DNA of 34,306 nucleotides from an uncultured Collinsella sp. (GTDB lineage Bacteria; Actinomycetota; Coriobacteriia; Coriobacteriales; Coriobacteriaceae), in NCBI GenBank assembly GCA_902496275.1, contig CABVAC010000018.1, positions 1 through 34,306 on the forward strand, in the 5' to 3' direction. Positions within the stretch are counted from its first letter, which is position 1. Every line of letters begins with the position of its first letter. The position numbers and the translations under genes are program-made. The notes beneath the pieces are model-generated. The model was not told the origin of the DNA, searched no databases, and saw only the letters and a list, made by a program, of their open reading frames with translations. This document shows positions 17,202-25,773 of the stretch, one piece after another.

Positions 17202-18617
17202 CTAGAGCGTTTGGAGTAGAGCGACGAGGAAGCGGATGCCTTGGAGGTAGGCGCGGCGGGTGATGCGCTCGTTGGTGCCGTGGACGCCGCGATCACACTC
17301 GTCGTCATCAACCACAAAGGCCGAGAAGCGAATGCACTCAGGGCAAATGTGCTGGTAGTTGGCAGCGTCGGTCGCACCGATCACGGTCGAGGGCACAATT
17401 GCCACTGGCTCGAATGATCCATTTTCCTCCGTCCCCTTTGGATCACGGAAATAGCGGGCGGCGATGGAGCGAACCGCCTCGAGGCCGGGGCCACCGATGC
17501 GCGGGGACGGCGAGGGTTCGGAGCTGCCGGGGCCTAGCTCCACTTCGACACGACCGGCAAGGTCCGCCCCGGCAACCGCCTCACGGCAGCGCGCCACAAC
17601 GTCGGCCACGCTCGTGCCCTCGAGCATACGGAAGTTGATGTTGGCCCACATATCCTGCGGCATTACGTTGGCGCCGGTGCTGCCACCCTCGATCTGCGTG
17701 GGTGCGCAGGTGGTCGTCACCAGCGGATAGAGCTTCTTGCTGGCGAGGCAATCGCGGACAATGGCGCCCCCGTTGGCGGCAATTTCATCCGCCGCGTAGA
17801 GCCCCAGCTCGACGAGCTGGGCGGCAAGCAAATCGGTCACGCGCGTCGGCCACTCGATATCGCAGATTGCGGTGATGGCACGGCTGAGCACCTCGAGCGA
17901 CGTGCCGCCGTAGGGGTTAGAAGAATGTCCACCCTCACTCTTCGTCTTGAGCACGATATCGGCATAGCCCTTCTCCGCGAGGTCGGCGTGCATGAGCCAA
18001 CCCTCGCCCGCGCTGTACTCGGCATCCGAAACGATGCGGTAGTCGCCCTCGTCGATCAGGAACTCGAGCTCAACACCGCGCTCCTCGAGCGCGCGGCCGA
18101 TGGCGCCTGCGCCGTACTGCGTCGTCTCCTCGTCCTGGCCAAAGGCCAGGAGCAGCGTGCGCTCATGCTCCCAACCGTGCGCGAGCGCATACTCGACAGC
18201 CTCGAGAATGCCTGCGACCTGGTCCTTCATGTCGATCGCTCCACGGCCCCAGATGTAGGTGTCGTCCACGTGCCCGCTAAAGGGGTCGTGCGTCCAGTCG
18301 GCCTCGGTACCCGGCACCACGGGAACCACATCCATGTGGCCCATGAGCATAATGGGCTTGAGGTCAGGGTCGGAACCGCTAAGCGTCACCAATAGCGAGT
18401 GGTCGATCAGCTCGACCTCGCCCGCCGCGAACACGCGCGGCCACGCCTGCTGCATATAGGCGCGCAGGTCGTCGAAGGGCCGCCAGTCCACCGCCTCGGC
18501 ATCCATGCTCGAGATAGTCGGAAACGACAGCACACGGCCCAAGCGCTCGCACGCGCCTGCCTCGTCTATATCGGCAAAATCGTCCTCATGCGCAAAGAAG
18601 CGCCAAACCTCGGCCAT
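17202..18617 (-). CDS. M20-family metallopeptidase (PM20D1/carboxypeptidase-like)
   Basis: M20 enzymes are dizinc hydrolases acting on peptide or amide bonds of amino-acid derivatives. The 471-aa protein has HMDVVP (His94, Asp96), the bridging Asp129 in GRGAIDMKD, and the catalytic Glu163-Glu164 in GQDEET. A late His sits in RGVHGTNER. The dimerisation domain lies in the middle. The ATG at 18617 is preferred, with AAAGGA 4 nt upstream; an upstream extension of 18 residues looks unrelated. It is the last gene of an amino-acid ABC operon, 72 nt after the ATPase. This suggests processing of an imported peptide or acyl-amino acid, which is inference. Substrate unknown. Confidence 0.9.
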   Translation of the reverse strand: MAEVWRFFAHEDDFADIDEAGACERLGRVLSFPTISSMDAEAVDWRPFDDLRAYMQQAWPRVFAAGEVELIDHSLLVTLSGSDPDLKPIMLMGHMDVVPVVPGTEADWTHDPFSGHVDDTYIWGRGAIDMKDQVAGILEAVEYALAHGWEHERTLLLAFGQDEETTQYGAGAIGRALEERGVELEFLIDEGDYRIVSDAEYSAGEGWLMHADLAEKGYADIVLKTKSEGGHSSNPYGGTSLEVLSRAITAICDIEWPTRVTDLLAAQLVELGLYAADEIAANGGAIVRDCLASKKLYPLVTTTCAPTQIEGGSTGANVMPQDMWANINFRMLEGTSVADVVARCREAVAGADLAGRVEVELGPGSSEPSPSPRIGGPGLEAVRSIAARYFRDPKGTEENGSFEPVAIVPSTVIGATDAANYQHICPECIRFSAFVVDDDECDRGVHGTNERITRRAYLQGIRFLVALLQTL

Positions 18618-18689
18618 GACATCCTTTCGATTGTGATGACGAGGGCCGCCCCACCGGAGCGGCCCTGCCACATAAGCGTTTGCGGTCGG

Positions 18690-19475
18690 TTATTTGTCCT
18701 CGAGATAACGCGAGAGGAACTCGCGGGTGCGCTGGTGCTTGGGGTTGCCGAAGAGCTCGGCCGGCGCGGCGTCCTCGAGGACCACGCCCTTATCCATAAA
18801 GACCACGCGGTCGGACACCGTACGGGCAAAGGCCATCTCATGCGTGACGACGACCATGGTCATGCCGTCGGCTGCGAGCTTGCGCATGACCTCGAGCACC
18901 TCGCCCACGATCTCGGGGTCGAGTGCGGAGGTCGGCTCGTCGAACAGCATGATCTGCGGATTCATGCATAGGGCGCGCGCGATGGCCACGCGCTGTTTTT
19001 GACCACCGGACAGACGGCCCACGGCGGCGTGCGCGAACTTTTCGAGTCCCACGCTGGTCAGATGCTCCATCGCGACCTTCTCGGCCTCGGCCTTGCTCAT
19101 CTTTTTGAGCGTGACGGGCGCGAGCGTGCAGTTGTCGAGCACATCCATGTTGTTGAACAGGTTAAAGCCCTGGAACACCATACCGATGTCCTCGCGCAGC
19201 TTGTTGATGTTGCAGCGCTCGGCCGTGAGGTCCTGGCCGTGGAACCAGATGTGGCCCGCGTCCGGGGTCTCGAGCAGGTTGAGGCAGCGCAGGAAGGTCG
19301 ACTTGCCCGAACCCGAGGCGCCGATAATGGTGACGACCTCGCCTGATTTGACGGACAGGTCGATGCCCTTGAGTACCTCGAGCGAGCCGAAGCTCTTGCG
19401 CAGGCCCTCGACGCGGATGAGCGGCTCTTTAGTTTGTGCGGCGGCCGCGGTGCCGGTAGTGGCGATATCTGCCAT
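18690..19475 (-). CDS. Polar amino-acid ABC transporter ATPase (GlnQ-like)
   Basis: This is the ATPase of a polar amino-acid importer. The 261-aa product has Walker A GASGSGKS (52-59), the Q-loop FQGFNLFNNM, the signature LSGGQKQRVAIARAL, Walker B LFDEPTSALD and the switch His in VVVTHEM. The LFDEPTSALDPE and HEMAFAR strings are typical of GlnQ/HisP-type proteins. The ATG at 19475 has GAGGAG 7 nt upstream; a 25-residue upstream extension is rejected. It follows the permease by 22 nt. Confidence 0.94.
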   Translation of the reverse strand: MADIATTGTAAAAQTKEPLIRVEGLRKSFGSLEVLKGIDLSVKSGEVVTIIGASGSGKSTFLRCLNLLETPDAGHIWFHGQDLTAERCNINKLREDIGMVFQGFNLFNNMDVLDNCTLAPVTLKKMSKAEAEKVAMEHLTSVGLEKFAHAAVGRLSGGQKQRVAIARALCMNPQIMLFDEPTSALDPEIVGEVLEVMRKLAADGMTMVVVTHEMAFARTVSDRVVFMDKGVVLEDAAPAELFGNPKHQRTREFLSRYLEDK

Positions 19476-19497
19476 GATGATTCTCCTCGTCTTGAGC

Positions 19498-20646
19498 CTA
19501 GTTGGAGCTGGGCAGCGTTGCCGGGGCCTCGGCGCCGAGCTTTTTGCCAAAGGCCTCGAGCAGGCGGCTCGCCACGAGCGTCAGGATCAGGTAGACCACG
19601 AGCGCCACGCAGTAGACCTCCATCTGGCGGTAGTACACGCCGGCGACGGTGGTGGTGGCGTACATGAGGTCGAACACGCCGATGACCGAAAGCACCGACG
19701 AGTCCTTGATGTTGATGATGAGCTCGTTGGTGAGTGCGGGGATCGCGTTTTTAATGCCCTGGGGGAACACGACCTTGCGCATAGCCTGCCACTGCGAAAG
19801 ACCCAGCGAGCGCGCTGCCTCGGCCTGGCCGGGATCGATGGACTCGATGCCGCCGCGCAGGACCTCCATCATGTAGGCGGTGGAGTTGAGCGAGATGGTG
19901 ACGAGGCCGGCGGTGAAGGTACTCCAGATCTGGTTGGCCTGGGCGGTCTCGAAGCCCATGCCGCGCAGAACGGTAAAGCCCGCGTAATAGATAAGCAGGC
20001 CCTGGACCATCATGGGCGTGCCGCGCACAATGGTGGAGTAGACGGTCGCGAAGCCGCGGCCGATACTCTTAAAGAAGCGCGTGAGGTCGTTGTCCACGCG
20101 ATCGAAGGTCTGAATGCGCAAAAACACGAAGAGCAGCGCCAGGAAGAATGCGATGACGGTGCCGAAGGTCGCAAGTGCGATGGTGATCTCGATACCGCGA
20201 ATGAAGAAGTCCCCGCTCTTGTAGGTCATGTAGACCAGGCTCGACAAAAAGTCGCTGGGGTTGGAGTCCGAGACAATGCTCACCTGCACCAGGTCGATAA
20301 ACGACATGACGCAGCGGTCGACAAAGAAGATCGCCGCAATAGCAACGACGACATAGCTGCCCAGGCGCGCGGCGCGACGGAAGCGCTCGGAAGCAAACGG
20401 CGACGTTTCGCGATAGTCGTTCCAGTGCATGAGCTTGGTGACCAGCGCCGCCGCCGACACGACGAGCCAGGCCCACAGGATTGCCCAGAGGCAGTCTTGG
20501 AACACGCCCGTAGGCGCCAAGAAGCTCAGCGGCGTGGGGTTGCGTTGGCTAAACGCCAGGCCGAGCGCCGCGATAACGCTCGTGCCCAGATATACATAGC
20601 GATGGTCGGCCTTGATAAAGGAGGCCAGGCGATTGATGGTTTTCAT
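19498..20646 (-). CDS. Polar amino-acid ABC transporter permease
   Basis: The 382-aa membrane protein has an extra N-terminal part of about 150 residues with several membrane helices. The His/Glu/Gln/Arg-type permease domain (about 150-370) follows. The EAA loop that contacts the ATPase is EAARSLGLSQWQAMRKVVFPQ, and VRGTPMMVQ is another family string. The lengthened N-terminus is unlike the usual 220-aa permeases. It lies 9 nt after the binding-protein gene and just before the ATPase. The substrate is probably a polar amino acid, not resolved further. Confidence 0.92.
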   Translation of the reverse strand: MKTINRLASFIKADHRYVYLGTSVIAALGLAFSQRNPTPLSFLAPTGVFQDCLWAILWAWLVVSAAALVTKLMHWNDYRETSPFASERFRRAARLGSYVVVAIAAIFFVDRCVMSFIDLVQVSIVSDSNPSDFLSSLVYMTYKSGDFFIRGIEITIALATFGTVIAFFLALLFVFLRIQTFDRVDNDLTRFFKSIGRGFATVYSTIVRGTPMMVQGLLIYYAGFTVLRGMGFETAQANQIWSTFTAGLVTISLNSTAYMMEVLRGGIESIDPGQAEAARSLGLSQWQAMRKVVFPQGIKNAIPALTNELIINIKDSSVLSVIGVFDLMYATTTVAGVYYRQMEVYCVALVVYLILTLVASRLLEAFGKKLGAEAPATLPSSN

Positions 20647-20655
20647 GCTGCCTCC

Positions 20656-21582
20656 CTATGCCGGCTGACGGTCGAGGCACGCGTCCCACATTTGGTCGCG
20701 CTCCTCTTGGCTAATGCCCTTGAGTGTCTTGTCGATGAGCTTAAGCAGCTTGTCCGAGCCCTTGCGGCAACCGACATTTGCCGCGACCTCCTGCTTGAAG
20801 CCCTCGCCCTCGGCAAAATGAATAGGGACAATGCCCGGATTTTGGGCCATATAGCCCTTCTCGTTCTCGGTGTTGTACGTCACGGCGTCACAGGTACCCT
20901 GCAGCAGGTTCGAGAACACCGTGGGAACCGAATCGACCGGGTTCTTGTGCACAACGCCCGGGATCTCGTCGATGACGGTGTCGAGCATGGTGTCCTTTTG
21001 GCCGAGTACCGTGGCACCGCTAAAGTCGCTAAGCTTGGTGGCGTTTTGGTAGGGGGAACCCTCTTTTACGAACAGGCCAAAGTAGCCAATGAAGTACGGG
21101 TCGGAAAAGCCGACCGACTCCTCGCGCTCGGGCGTGGCGCTCATACCGGCGATGATGAGGTCGATCTGGCCGTTGTTGAGCGAATCGATAAGGCCCGAAA
21201 AGCTCTGCTTGACGGCAACGGGCTCGCCGCCGAGGGCCTTGCAGACGATCTTGGCGATCTGCACGTCGTAGCCATCGGCATAGGCGCCCTGCACGTTGTC
21301 GATGGGGATGGTGTACTCACTGGCTTCGGAAACCTGCCAGTTGTACGGGGCGTAGGCCGCCTCCATACCAATGCGGATCTTGTCCTTGCCGATCACGGAA
21401 TCGGACAGGTCGTCGCGACCGCCGCCCGTCGTGGGCTGGACCACTTCCAGCGTGGATGGGCGCTGGCAACCGGCAAGTGCGCCGGCGACGACGGAAGCGC
21501 TCGCAGCAAACGCACTGCCTAAGAAGATACGACGGCTGCACACCGGCTGTGGATGCGCGTCGCGTTGATGGGGAGAATGCAT
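20656..21582 (-). CDS. Amino-acid ABC transporter binding lipoprotein, Tat-type signal
   Basis: The 308-aa solute-binding protein (family 3) captures an amino acid outside the cell. The N-terminus has SRRIFLG (16-22), a twin-arginine motif, then a hydrophobic stretch and a lipobox LAGC with Cys39. This suggests Tat export and lipid anchoring. The mature part shows the family-3 pattern: IRIGMEAAYAPYNW, GYDVQIAKIV, DLIIAGMSATPEREESVGFSDPYF. The ATG at 21582 has AAGG 6 nt upstream. It is the first gene of an operon with the permease, ATPase and peptidase. Confidence 0.94.
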   Translation of the reverse strand: MHSPHQRDAHPQPVCSRRIFLGSAFAASASVVAGALAGCQRPSTLEVVQPTTGGGRDDLSDSVIGKDKIRIGMEAAYAPYNWQVSEASEYTIPIDNVQGAYADGYDVQIAKIVCKALGGEPVAVKQSFSGLIDSLNNGQIDLIIAGMSATPEREESVGFSDPYFIGYFGLFVKEGSPYQNATKLSDFSGATVLGQKDTMLDTVIDEIPGVVHKNPVDSVPTVFSNLLQGTCDAVTYNTENEKGYMAQNPGIVPIHFAEGEGFKQEVAANVGCRKGSDKLLKLIDKTLKGISQEERDQMWDACLDRQPA

Positions 21583-21649
21583 AATCTGCCTTCCCTGTTG
21601 AATCGTATGCTGACGACTTAACAGGATACCGCTCAGCGCTACCTCCAGC

Positions 21650-21673
21650 AAATGCATATATAAATGCATATAT
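21650..21673 (-). promoter_or_regulatory. Tandem 12-bp repeat upstream of the amino-acid ABC operon
   Basis: AAATGCATATAT occurs twice in exact tandem (21650-21661 and 21662-21673), each with an ATGCAT palindrome. It lies 68 nt before the start of the binding-protein gene. The TGCAT-N6-ATGCA spacing resembles arginine-repressor boxes (ARG boxes), so an ArgR-like operator is possible. No arginine-specific gene is in the operon. Confidence 0.45.
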
Positions 21674-21700
21674 ACAAGTTTACGAACTGAAAACGATTGA

Positions 21701-21756
21701 TAGTCGTTGGGGACGTTATTAAACGACTAGTCAAACAAGAACGTCCCCAACGACTA
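21701..21756 (+). repeat. GGGGACGTT palindrome, 20-bp arms
   Basis: Arms 21701-21720 and 21737-21756 are complementary at 19 of 20 positions around a 16-nt loop containing GACTAGTC. The same palindrome occurs at 28740-28795, and shorter remnants lie at 41-60 and 15648-15676. It sits directly before structured repeat copy 4. Confidence 0.9.
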
Positions 21757-21859
21757 GGCATGAAAAAGGCAAGGCATAAACCTTCTGGTCATGCCTTGCC
21801 TTTTGAATGACAAATTATCGCTCTGGACGGCGCGCAGCATCGACCGAGCGGCGGAACCT
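21757..21859 (+). repeat. Structured repeat, copy 4 (reduced)
   Basis: The apical hairpin is present, with a longer stem: 21764-21777 pairs perfectly with 21791-21804 (14 bp). Then A and the inner AACC-TTCT-GGTC remain, keeping the TTCT loop. The left outer arm and the left half of the terminal hairpin are missing. A GCAGCATCGAC box (cf. GCAGCGTCG) and GCGGCGGAACC remain. It ends at the stop codon of the aldose epimerase gene on the other strand. Confidence 0.75.
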
Positions 21860-22753
21860 CTAGAGCAAGGTAACGCTAAAGCTGCGCTTGTCCGTCTCGC
21901 CGGGAGCCAAGGTGATGGTGTTGACCTTGTGCTCAAAGACGTCGTCCTCGGTGTCCGTGGTGGTATGACCGGTCCAGGGCTCGAGCGCCACAAACGGGGC
22001 GTCGTTGGCGGCAGACCACACGCCAATGTACTTAAAACCCTCAAAGTCGATCTTGACGCCGTGGCCCGACTTGCGGCCGCGCAGCGTGAGCGTGGAGCCC
22101 GGAGTATCGGTGAACATGATGGCATCGTTATCGAAGCTGCGGTGCGTGATGGGCAGCACGTCCGAGTTATTGGGAGCCTTGTAGCTGCCCTCGAACGTCA
22201 TAAGACCGTCGGGCGTGATGATGGGAGCCTCGTTAGTCCAAGCCTCGGTAAACGCCAGCTCGTAATCCTCGAATGCCTCGTCCTCGGCACCGGGAGCCGG
22301 TACGTTAAACGCAGGGTGGCCGCCCACCGAGAACGGCAGGTCCACGTCGCCGGTATTGGTGACGGCAAAGGTCTGCGTGAGGATGGCGTCGCCGGTCAGG
22401 GCATAGGTCATGTTGAGCTTAAAGTGGAACGGAAAGGCCTTGAGCGACTCGGACGTGTCGGTGATCTCGTACGTTACCGAGGAGCCGTCCTCCGAAACCT
22501 CGACCAGCTTGTGCTCGACGATGCGCGCGAGTCCGTGGCGCGGCATCTCGCAGGTGCCGGCCGCAGACGTTGCCGTGTTGTTGCGCAGCGAACCCACAAT
22601 GGGGAACAGGATGGGCGCATGCTTGCCCCAAAAGGCGGGGTCGCCCTGCCACAGATACTCGTTGCCGTTGAGAGCAAGGCTCGTGAGCTGGGCGCCCATG
22701 GAATCGATGGCCGCGGTGAGGCCGCCGCGCTTGATGGTAGTGACGGTAGACAT
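21860..22753 (-). CDS. Aldose 1-epimerase family protein (LacX-like)
   Basis: The 297-aa protein belongs to the galactose-mutarotase-like fold. Landmarks are the early His in MPRHGLAR, the GGHPAFNVP segment carrying the second catalytic-type His, and the C-terminal Glu in VALEPWTGH. LacX/YeaD-type members interconvert anomers of sugars or sugar phosphates; the substrate is not clear here. The ATG at 22753 has GGAGG 7 nt upstream; an 8-residue extension is rejected. No sugar pathway genes are adjacent. The gene probably stands alone. Confidence 0.9.
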   Translation of the reverse strand: MSTVTTIKRGGLTAAIDSMGAQLTSLALNGNEYLWQGDPAFWGKHAPILFPIVGSLRNNTATSAAGTCEMPRHGLARIVEHKLVEVSEDGSSVTYEITDTSESLKAFPFHFKLNMTYALTGDAILTQTFAVTNTGDVDLPFSVGGHPAFNVPAPGAEDEAFEDYELAFTEAWTNEAPIITPDGLMTFEGSYKAPNNSDVLPITHRSFDNDAIMFTDTPGSTLTLRGRKSGHGVKIDFEGFKYIGVWSAANDAPFVALEPWTGHTTTDTEDDVFEHKVNTITLAPGETDKRSFSVTLL

Positions 22754-22866
22754 GCTACTTCCTCCAAAAGTAAACAATAGTGTCGAGGGCTATTGTCCCA
22801 CTCTTGGCGGCGGGACGGGACGGCAGGCGATTATTGAGTAGCCATAGCGGAATGAGCGGCGAGCGC

Positions 22867-23736
22867 CTACTGGGTATCTACGTAAAGGTCGAACCCACCC
22901 TGCGGTGTGGTGTCAACCGTGTCGGGCGCCTGTGAGTTAAAGTTCACGGGGACCATGCGCTTTGAGGCACGGAAGCGCGTGCCGTCGGTGGCGACGGGCG
23001 GTTCATCGACGGTGAGCTCGTAGCCGCCGGGCTTGAGCTCGATGCCGTCACCAGCGGAATTGACGTATTGATACTCGTCAATCGTCTGCCCTTTGAGCGT
23101 GCGCCCCACGATGTGGATGAGCATTTGGCTGTCGCCGCGCGCGGTGTCCCACGTCGCGCCGTCCTTGACCTCGACCGACACATGTACCGAGCGCGTACGA
23201 CCGAGCGATTGCTCGACAGACATCTCGACCTTGGCGGCGTCTTTTCGCTGTTGTTCGACATGGCTCCAGACGTTTCCAATTACCGAGCATGCGATAACGC
23301 CGGCCATGAAGGCGATAAGGATGGGGCCAAGCGGAGAGCGACGTCCTGCATCTTCCTCGCGAGACAGATTGGGGCGACGTGTGGGCGCGGGCGCCTGGGC
23401 ACCCTGCGAGGGCACGTCGAGAATACTGAAGGATGCCGTGCTGTCGGGATCGATGGTGTGACGCGGCTGCGGGGTCTTTGCCGGCGAGATCGACATGTCG
23501 GCTGGCTCGCCGAGCGTGGCCGTAGCGTCGGCCTTGGCCTCGTCTGCCTCGGCCTGGGCCCAAGCCTGCTCAAAGGTCAGGGGCTCGGCGGCATCGGAGG
23601 CGGCATCAGGCTCGACAGCGGCATCGTTGCCGGTCTCGTCCTCGTCGCTCGACACGTCACGCGACGCGGGCTCGTCCCACTCCTCGTCCGGAGCCTCGCC
23701 CTCGCTATACCACCATTCAAAGTTATCGATATCCAT
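22867..23736 (-). CDS. One-pass membrane protein of unknown function
   Basis: I do not recognise this 289-aa protein. The N-terminal 130 residues are strongly acidic and low in complexity, with a WW-containing start (EWWYSEGEAPDEEWDEP). One membrane segment lies at about 136-157, after an Arg-rich stop. The C-terminal 130 residues are probably outside and have beta-rich character (VHVSVEVKDGATWDTARGDSQMLIHIVGRTLKG). AAGGGG lies 8 nt before the ATG. It is divergent from the MFS gene. A role at the cell surface is only a guess. Confidence 0.8.
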   Translation of the reverse strand: MDIDNFEWWYSEGEAPDEEWDEPASRDVSSDEDETGNDAAVEPDAASDAAEPLTFEQAWAQAEADEAKADATATLGEPADMSISPAKTPQPRHTIDPDSTASFSILDVPSQGAQAPAPTRRPNLSREEDAGRRSPLGPILIAFMAGVIACSVIGNVWSHVEQQRKDAAKVEMSVEQSLGRTRSVHVSVEVKDGATWDTARGDSQMLIHIVGRTLKGQTIDEYQYVNSAGDGIELKPGGYELTVDEPPVATDGTRFRASKRMVPVNFNSQAPDTVDTTPQGGFDLYVDTQ

Positions 23737-23822
23737 ACGGGGCGCCCCTTAGGCCTCGCAAATAAACACTCGCTAGTCTTATACCCCCAGACGGCACCGA
23801 AGCTCACCCGCGCCGGACACGA

Positions 23823-23887
23823 AAACCGTCACAACATTCGACGTTTTTCCTCGTTTTCGAGATTTTCATCGAATGTTGTGACGGTTT
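23823..23887. repeat. Perfect 19-bp inverted repeat between divergent genes
   Basis: AAACCGTCACAACATTCGA (23823-23841) is the exact reverse complement of 23869-23887. The 27-nt loop is T-rich and contains CTCGTTTTCGAG. It lies between the divergent starts of the one-pass membrane protein and the MFS gene and looks like a REP-type palindrome. Confidence 0.85.
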
Positions 23888-23905
23888 AGGCGGCAGCCAC
23901 GCCGC

Positions 23906-23940
23906 GAATGTGACAAAGAGACTGTCCCTTTGTCACATTC
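23906..23940 (+). repeat. GTGACAAAGGGA palindrome, site 1
   Basis: Arms 23906-23921 and 23925-23940 pair at 15 of 16 positions around a 3-nt centre. The same palindrome occurs at 25872-25905 and 27421-27454, all with CTG at the centre, so they share an orientation. Here it lies 56 nt upstream of the MFS start. Confidence 0.9.
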
Positions 23941-23996
23941 TGTTAGAGTTGCAGGGATTGAATCCCGCTTATTCACGCGACATTGGAGTGACAACC

Positions 23997-25238
23997 TTGA
24001 CCGCCGCAACCACGCCAAAAAGTAAGTCAACCGCCGCCGCGCTCTCCCCCGCGCGCACCAATCTTTGCCTGGCGCTGCTCGTGCTGTTGGGATTCTCGCT
24101 CGGCTGCTCCGAGTTCGTGGTCATCGGCATCGAAAGCGACCTAGCGACGGAACTCGGCGTATCGCTTGCCACCGCAGGCCAACTTATTAGCGTGTTCGCA
24201 CTGATCTACGCTATCTCGACGCCGGTGCTCGCGCTCAGTACGGGGCGTTTTCGCCGCTACCAGCTGCTCGTGTGCTATAGCATCGTCTTTGTGCTCGGCA
24301 ACCTGGTCATGGCGTTGGCGCCCAACTTCCAGGTGCTCTTTATCTCGCGCATCATCCTGGGCTCCGTCTCGGGCGCACTGCTCGCCGTGGGCGTGACGTA
24401 CATCCCCGAGCTTCTGTCTCCGCAGCAAACTTCGCTTGCCATCTCGGTGGTATATGGTGCGTTTTCCGTGGCAATGGTCTTTGTCACTTCGATCGGCAAG
24501 TTTGTGGCCGACACGCTCGATTGGCACGTGGCCATGTACGGCACGCTGGCCTTTGCCGTTCTGATCTGCGGAGCGCTCGTGGCGTTTATGCCGCGCGCTG
24601 GGCAAACCGACGAGCCCGCCACTTTTCGCGAGCAGGCGGGTCTGCTACGCGAGCCGAGCATCATCACCGGCATGCTCATCTTTTTGTTTGGCGTGGGGTC
24701 GGTCTACGTTTTCTACGGCTACGTGACGCCTTATCTTGAGCAGGTGCTGGGCATGGGCACGGTCGAAGCCAGTACCACGCTCATGGCCTACGGCGTGTTC
24801 TGCCTGATCTCGAACATCCTGGGCGGATGGATCGATGCGCGCTTTGGCATGAAGGCGCTACTCGTGACGTTTGTGCTGCAGGCTGCAGCGTTACTCGGAC
24901 TGTTTGCTGTGGGCGGCACCATGCCGCTCGCGCTGGTCTTTGTCTTTAGCCTGGCGCTGCTCATGTACCTGTTCTCGGTGTCGTGCATCACGCACTTTAT
25001 GGACGTGGCACGCAGCCGCCATCCCAAGTCGATGGTACTCGCAAGTTCGGTTGAGCCCATGGCGTTTAACGTCGGCATCTCGTTTGGCACCGCAGTGGGC
25101 GGCACCGTGGTAAGCAGCGTTGGCATTGCATATGTAGGCGCAGTGGGTGCCGCGTTCTCGCTTGTGGCCTGGGTGCTTACGCTGGTGACGATTAAGTTGG
25201 CTCGCTGGGAACGCAAGAGGGCGATGGCGCAGGCGTAG
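23997..25238 (+). CDS. MFS transporter, DHA1-type exporter
   Basis: The 413-aa protein has about 12 membrane helices, with the usual central break near residue 205. Helix 1 contains GCSEFVVIG, and the GRFRRYQLL loop between helices 2 and 3 matches the MFS motif A region. The pattern resembles AraJ/YdhP-like sugar or drug exporters; the substrate is unknown. TTG at 23997 is chosen as start because GGAG lies 8 nt upstream. An upstream ATG at 23910 lies inside a palindrome, and the GTG at 23988 has no ribosome site. The phosphatase gene follows 45 nt later. Confidence 0.9.
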   Translation: MTAATTPKSKSTAAALSPARTNLCLALLVLLGFSLGCSEFVVIGIESDLATELGVSLATAGQLISVFALIYAISTPVLALSTGRFRRYQLLVCYSIVFVLGNLVMALAPNFQVLFISRIILGSVSGALLAVGVTYIPELLSPQQTSLAISVVYGAFSVAMVFVTSIGKFVADTLDWHVAMYGTLAFAVLICGALVAFMPRAGQTDEPATFREQAGLLREPSIITGMLIFLFGVGSVYVFYGYVTPYLEQVLGMGTVEASTTLMAYGVFCLISNILGGWIDARFGMKALLVTFVLQAAALLGLFAVGGTMPLALVFVFSLALLMYLFSVSCITHFMDVARSRHPKSMVLASSVEPMAFNVGISFGTAVGGTVVSSVGIAYVGAVGAAFSLVAWVLTLVTIKLARWERKRAMAQA

Positions 25239-25283
25239 ATGCGATACTCGAGCTCGATGATGGCGATCGAAAGGAAACCGCAT

Positions 25284-25730
25284 ATGCAACGTGTACTGTT
25301 TATCTGCTATGGAAACATCTGCCGCTCGACGATGGCCGAGTCGGTGTTTACCGAGCTCGTGCGCCGCGCTGGGCGCGAGGCGGAGTTTGCCATCGATTCC
25401 GCGGCGACCTCGACCGAGGAGATCGGCAACCCGCCACACCACGGTACCGTTGCCAAGCTACGCGAGGTCGGGATTCCCGTCGTCGCACATCGCGCACGTC
25501 AGGTGCGTCGCGCGGAGTATGGCGACTGGGACCACATTGTCTATATGGACGACGAGAACGCCCGCGCCCTGTACCGAATTTTTGGGAAGGACCCCGATGG
25601 CAAGATCTCGCGCCTGCTCGATTGGACCGATCGCCCCGGCGACGTGGCCGACCCCTGGTACACCGGCAATTTCGACGCCACCTACCGCGATGTACTCGCC
25701 GGTTGCACCGCCATGCTCGAGCAGCTGTAG
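25284..25730 (+). CDS. Low-molecular-weight protein-tyrosine-phosphatase family protein
   Basis: The 148-aa protein has the catalytic loop Cys8-X5-Arg14 in ICYGNICRSTMAE and the acid Asp123-Pro124 in VADPWYTGNF, so both catalytic elements are present. Such enzymes remove phosphate from tyrosine or arginine. The ATG at 25284 has AAGGA 8 nt upstream. It lies downstream of the MFS gene and could share its transcript. No kinase partner is nearby. Confidence 0.94.
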   Translation: MQRVLFICYGNICRSTMAESVFTELVRRAGREAEFAIDSAATSTEEIGNPPHHGTVAKLREVGIPVVAHRARQVRRAEYGDWDHIVYMDDENARALYRIFGKDPDGKISRLLDWTDRPGDVADPWYTGNFDATYRDVLAGCTAMLEQL

Positions 25731-25773
25731 GCGCTCGGGCGGCGCGGGCACACGGGCCACGCCATCGGCATAA

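Noticed and set aside
19093..21522. 809-codon plus-strand frame opposite the ABC importer genes
   Set aside because: It is antisense to three clear transporter genes; the composition is that of a GC-rich shadow frame.
25239..25283. Upstream extension of the phosphatase gene to the ATG at 25239
   Set aside because: The ATG at 25284 has a ribosome site at the right distance and puts the catalytic loop at the family's normal position.
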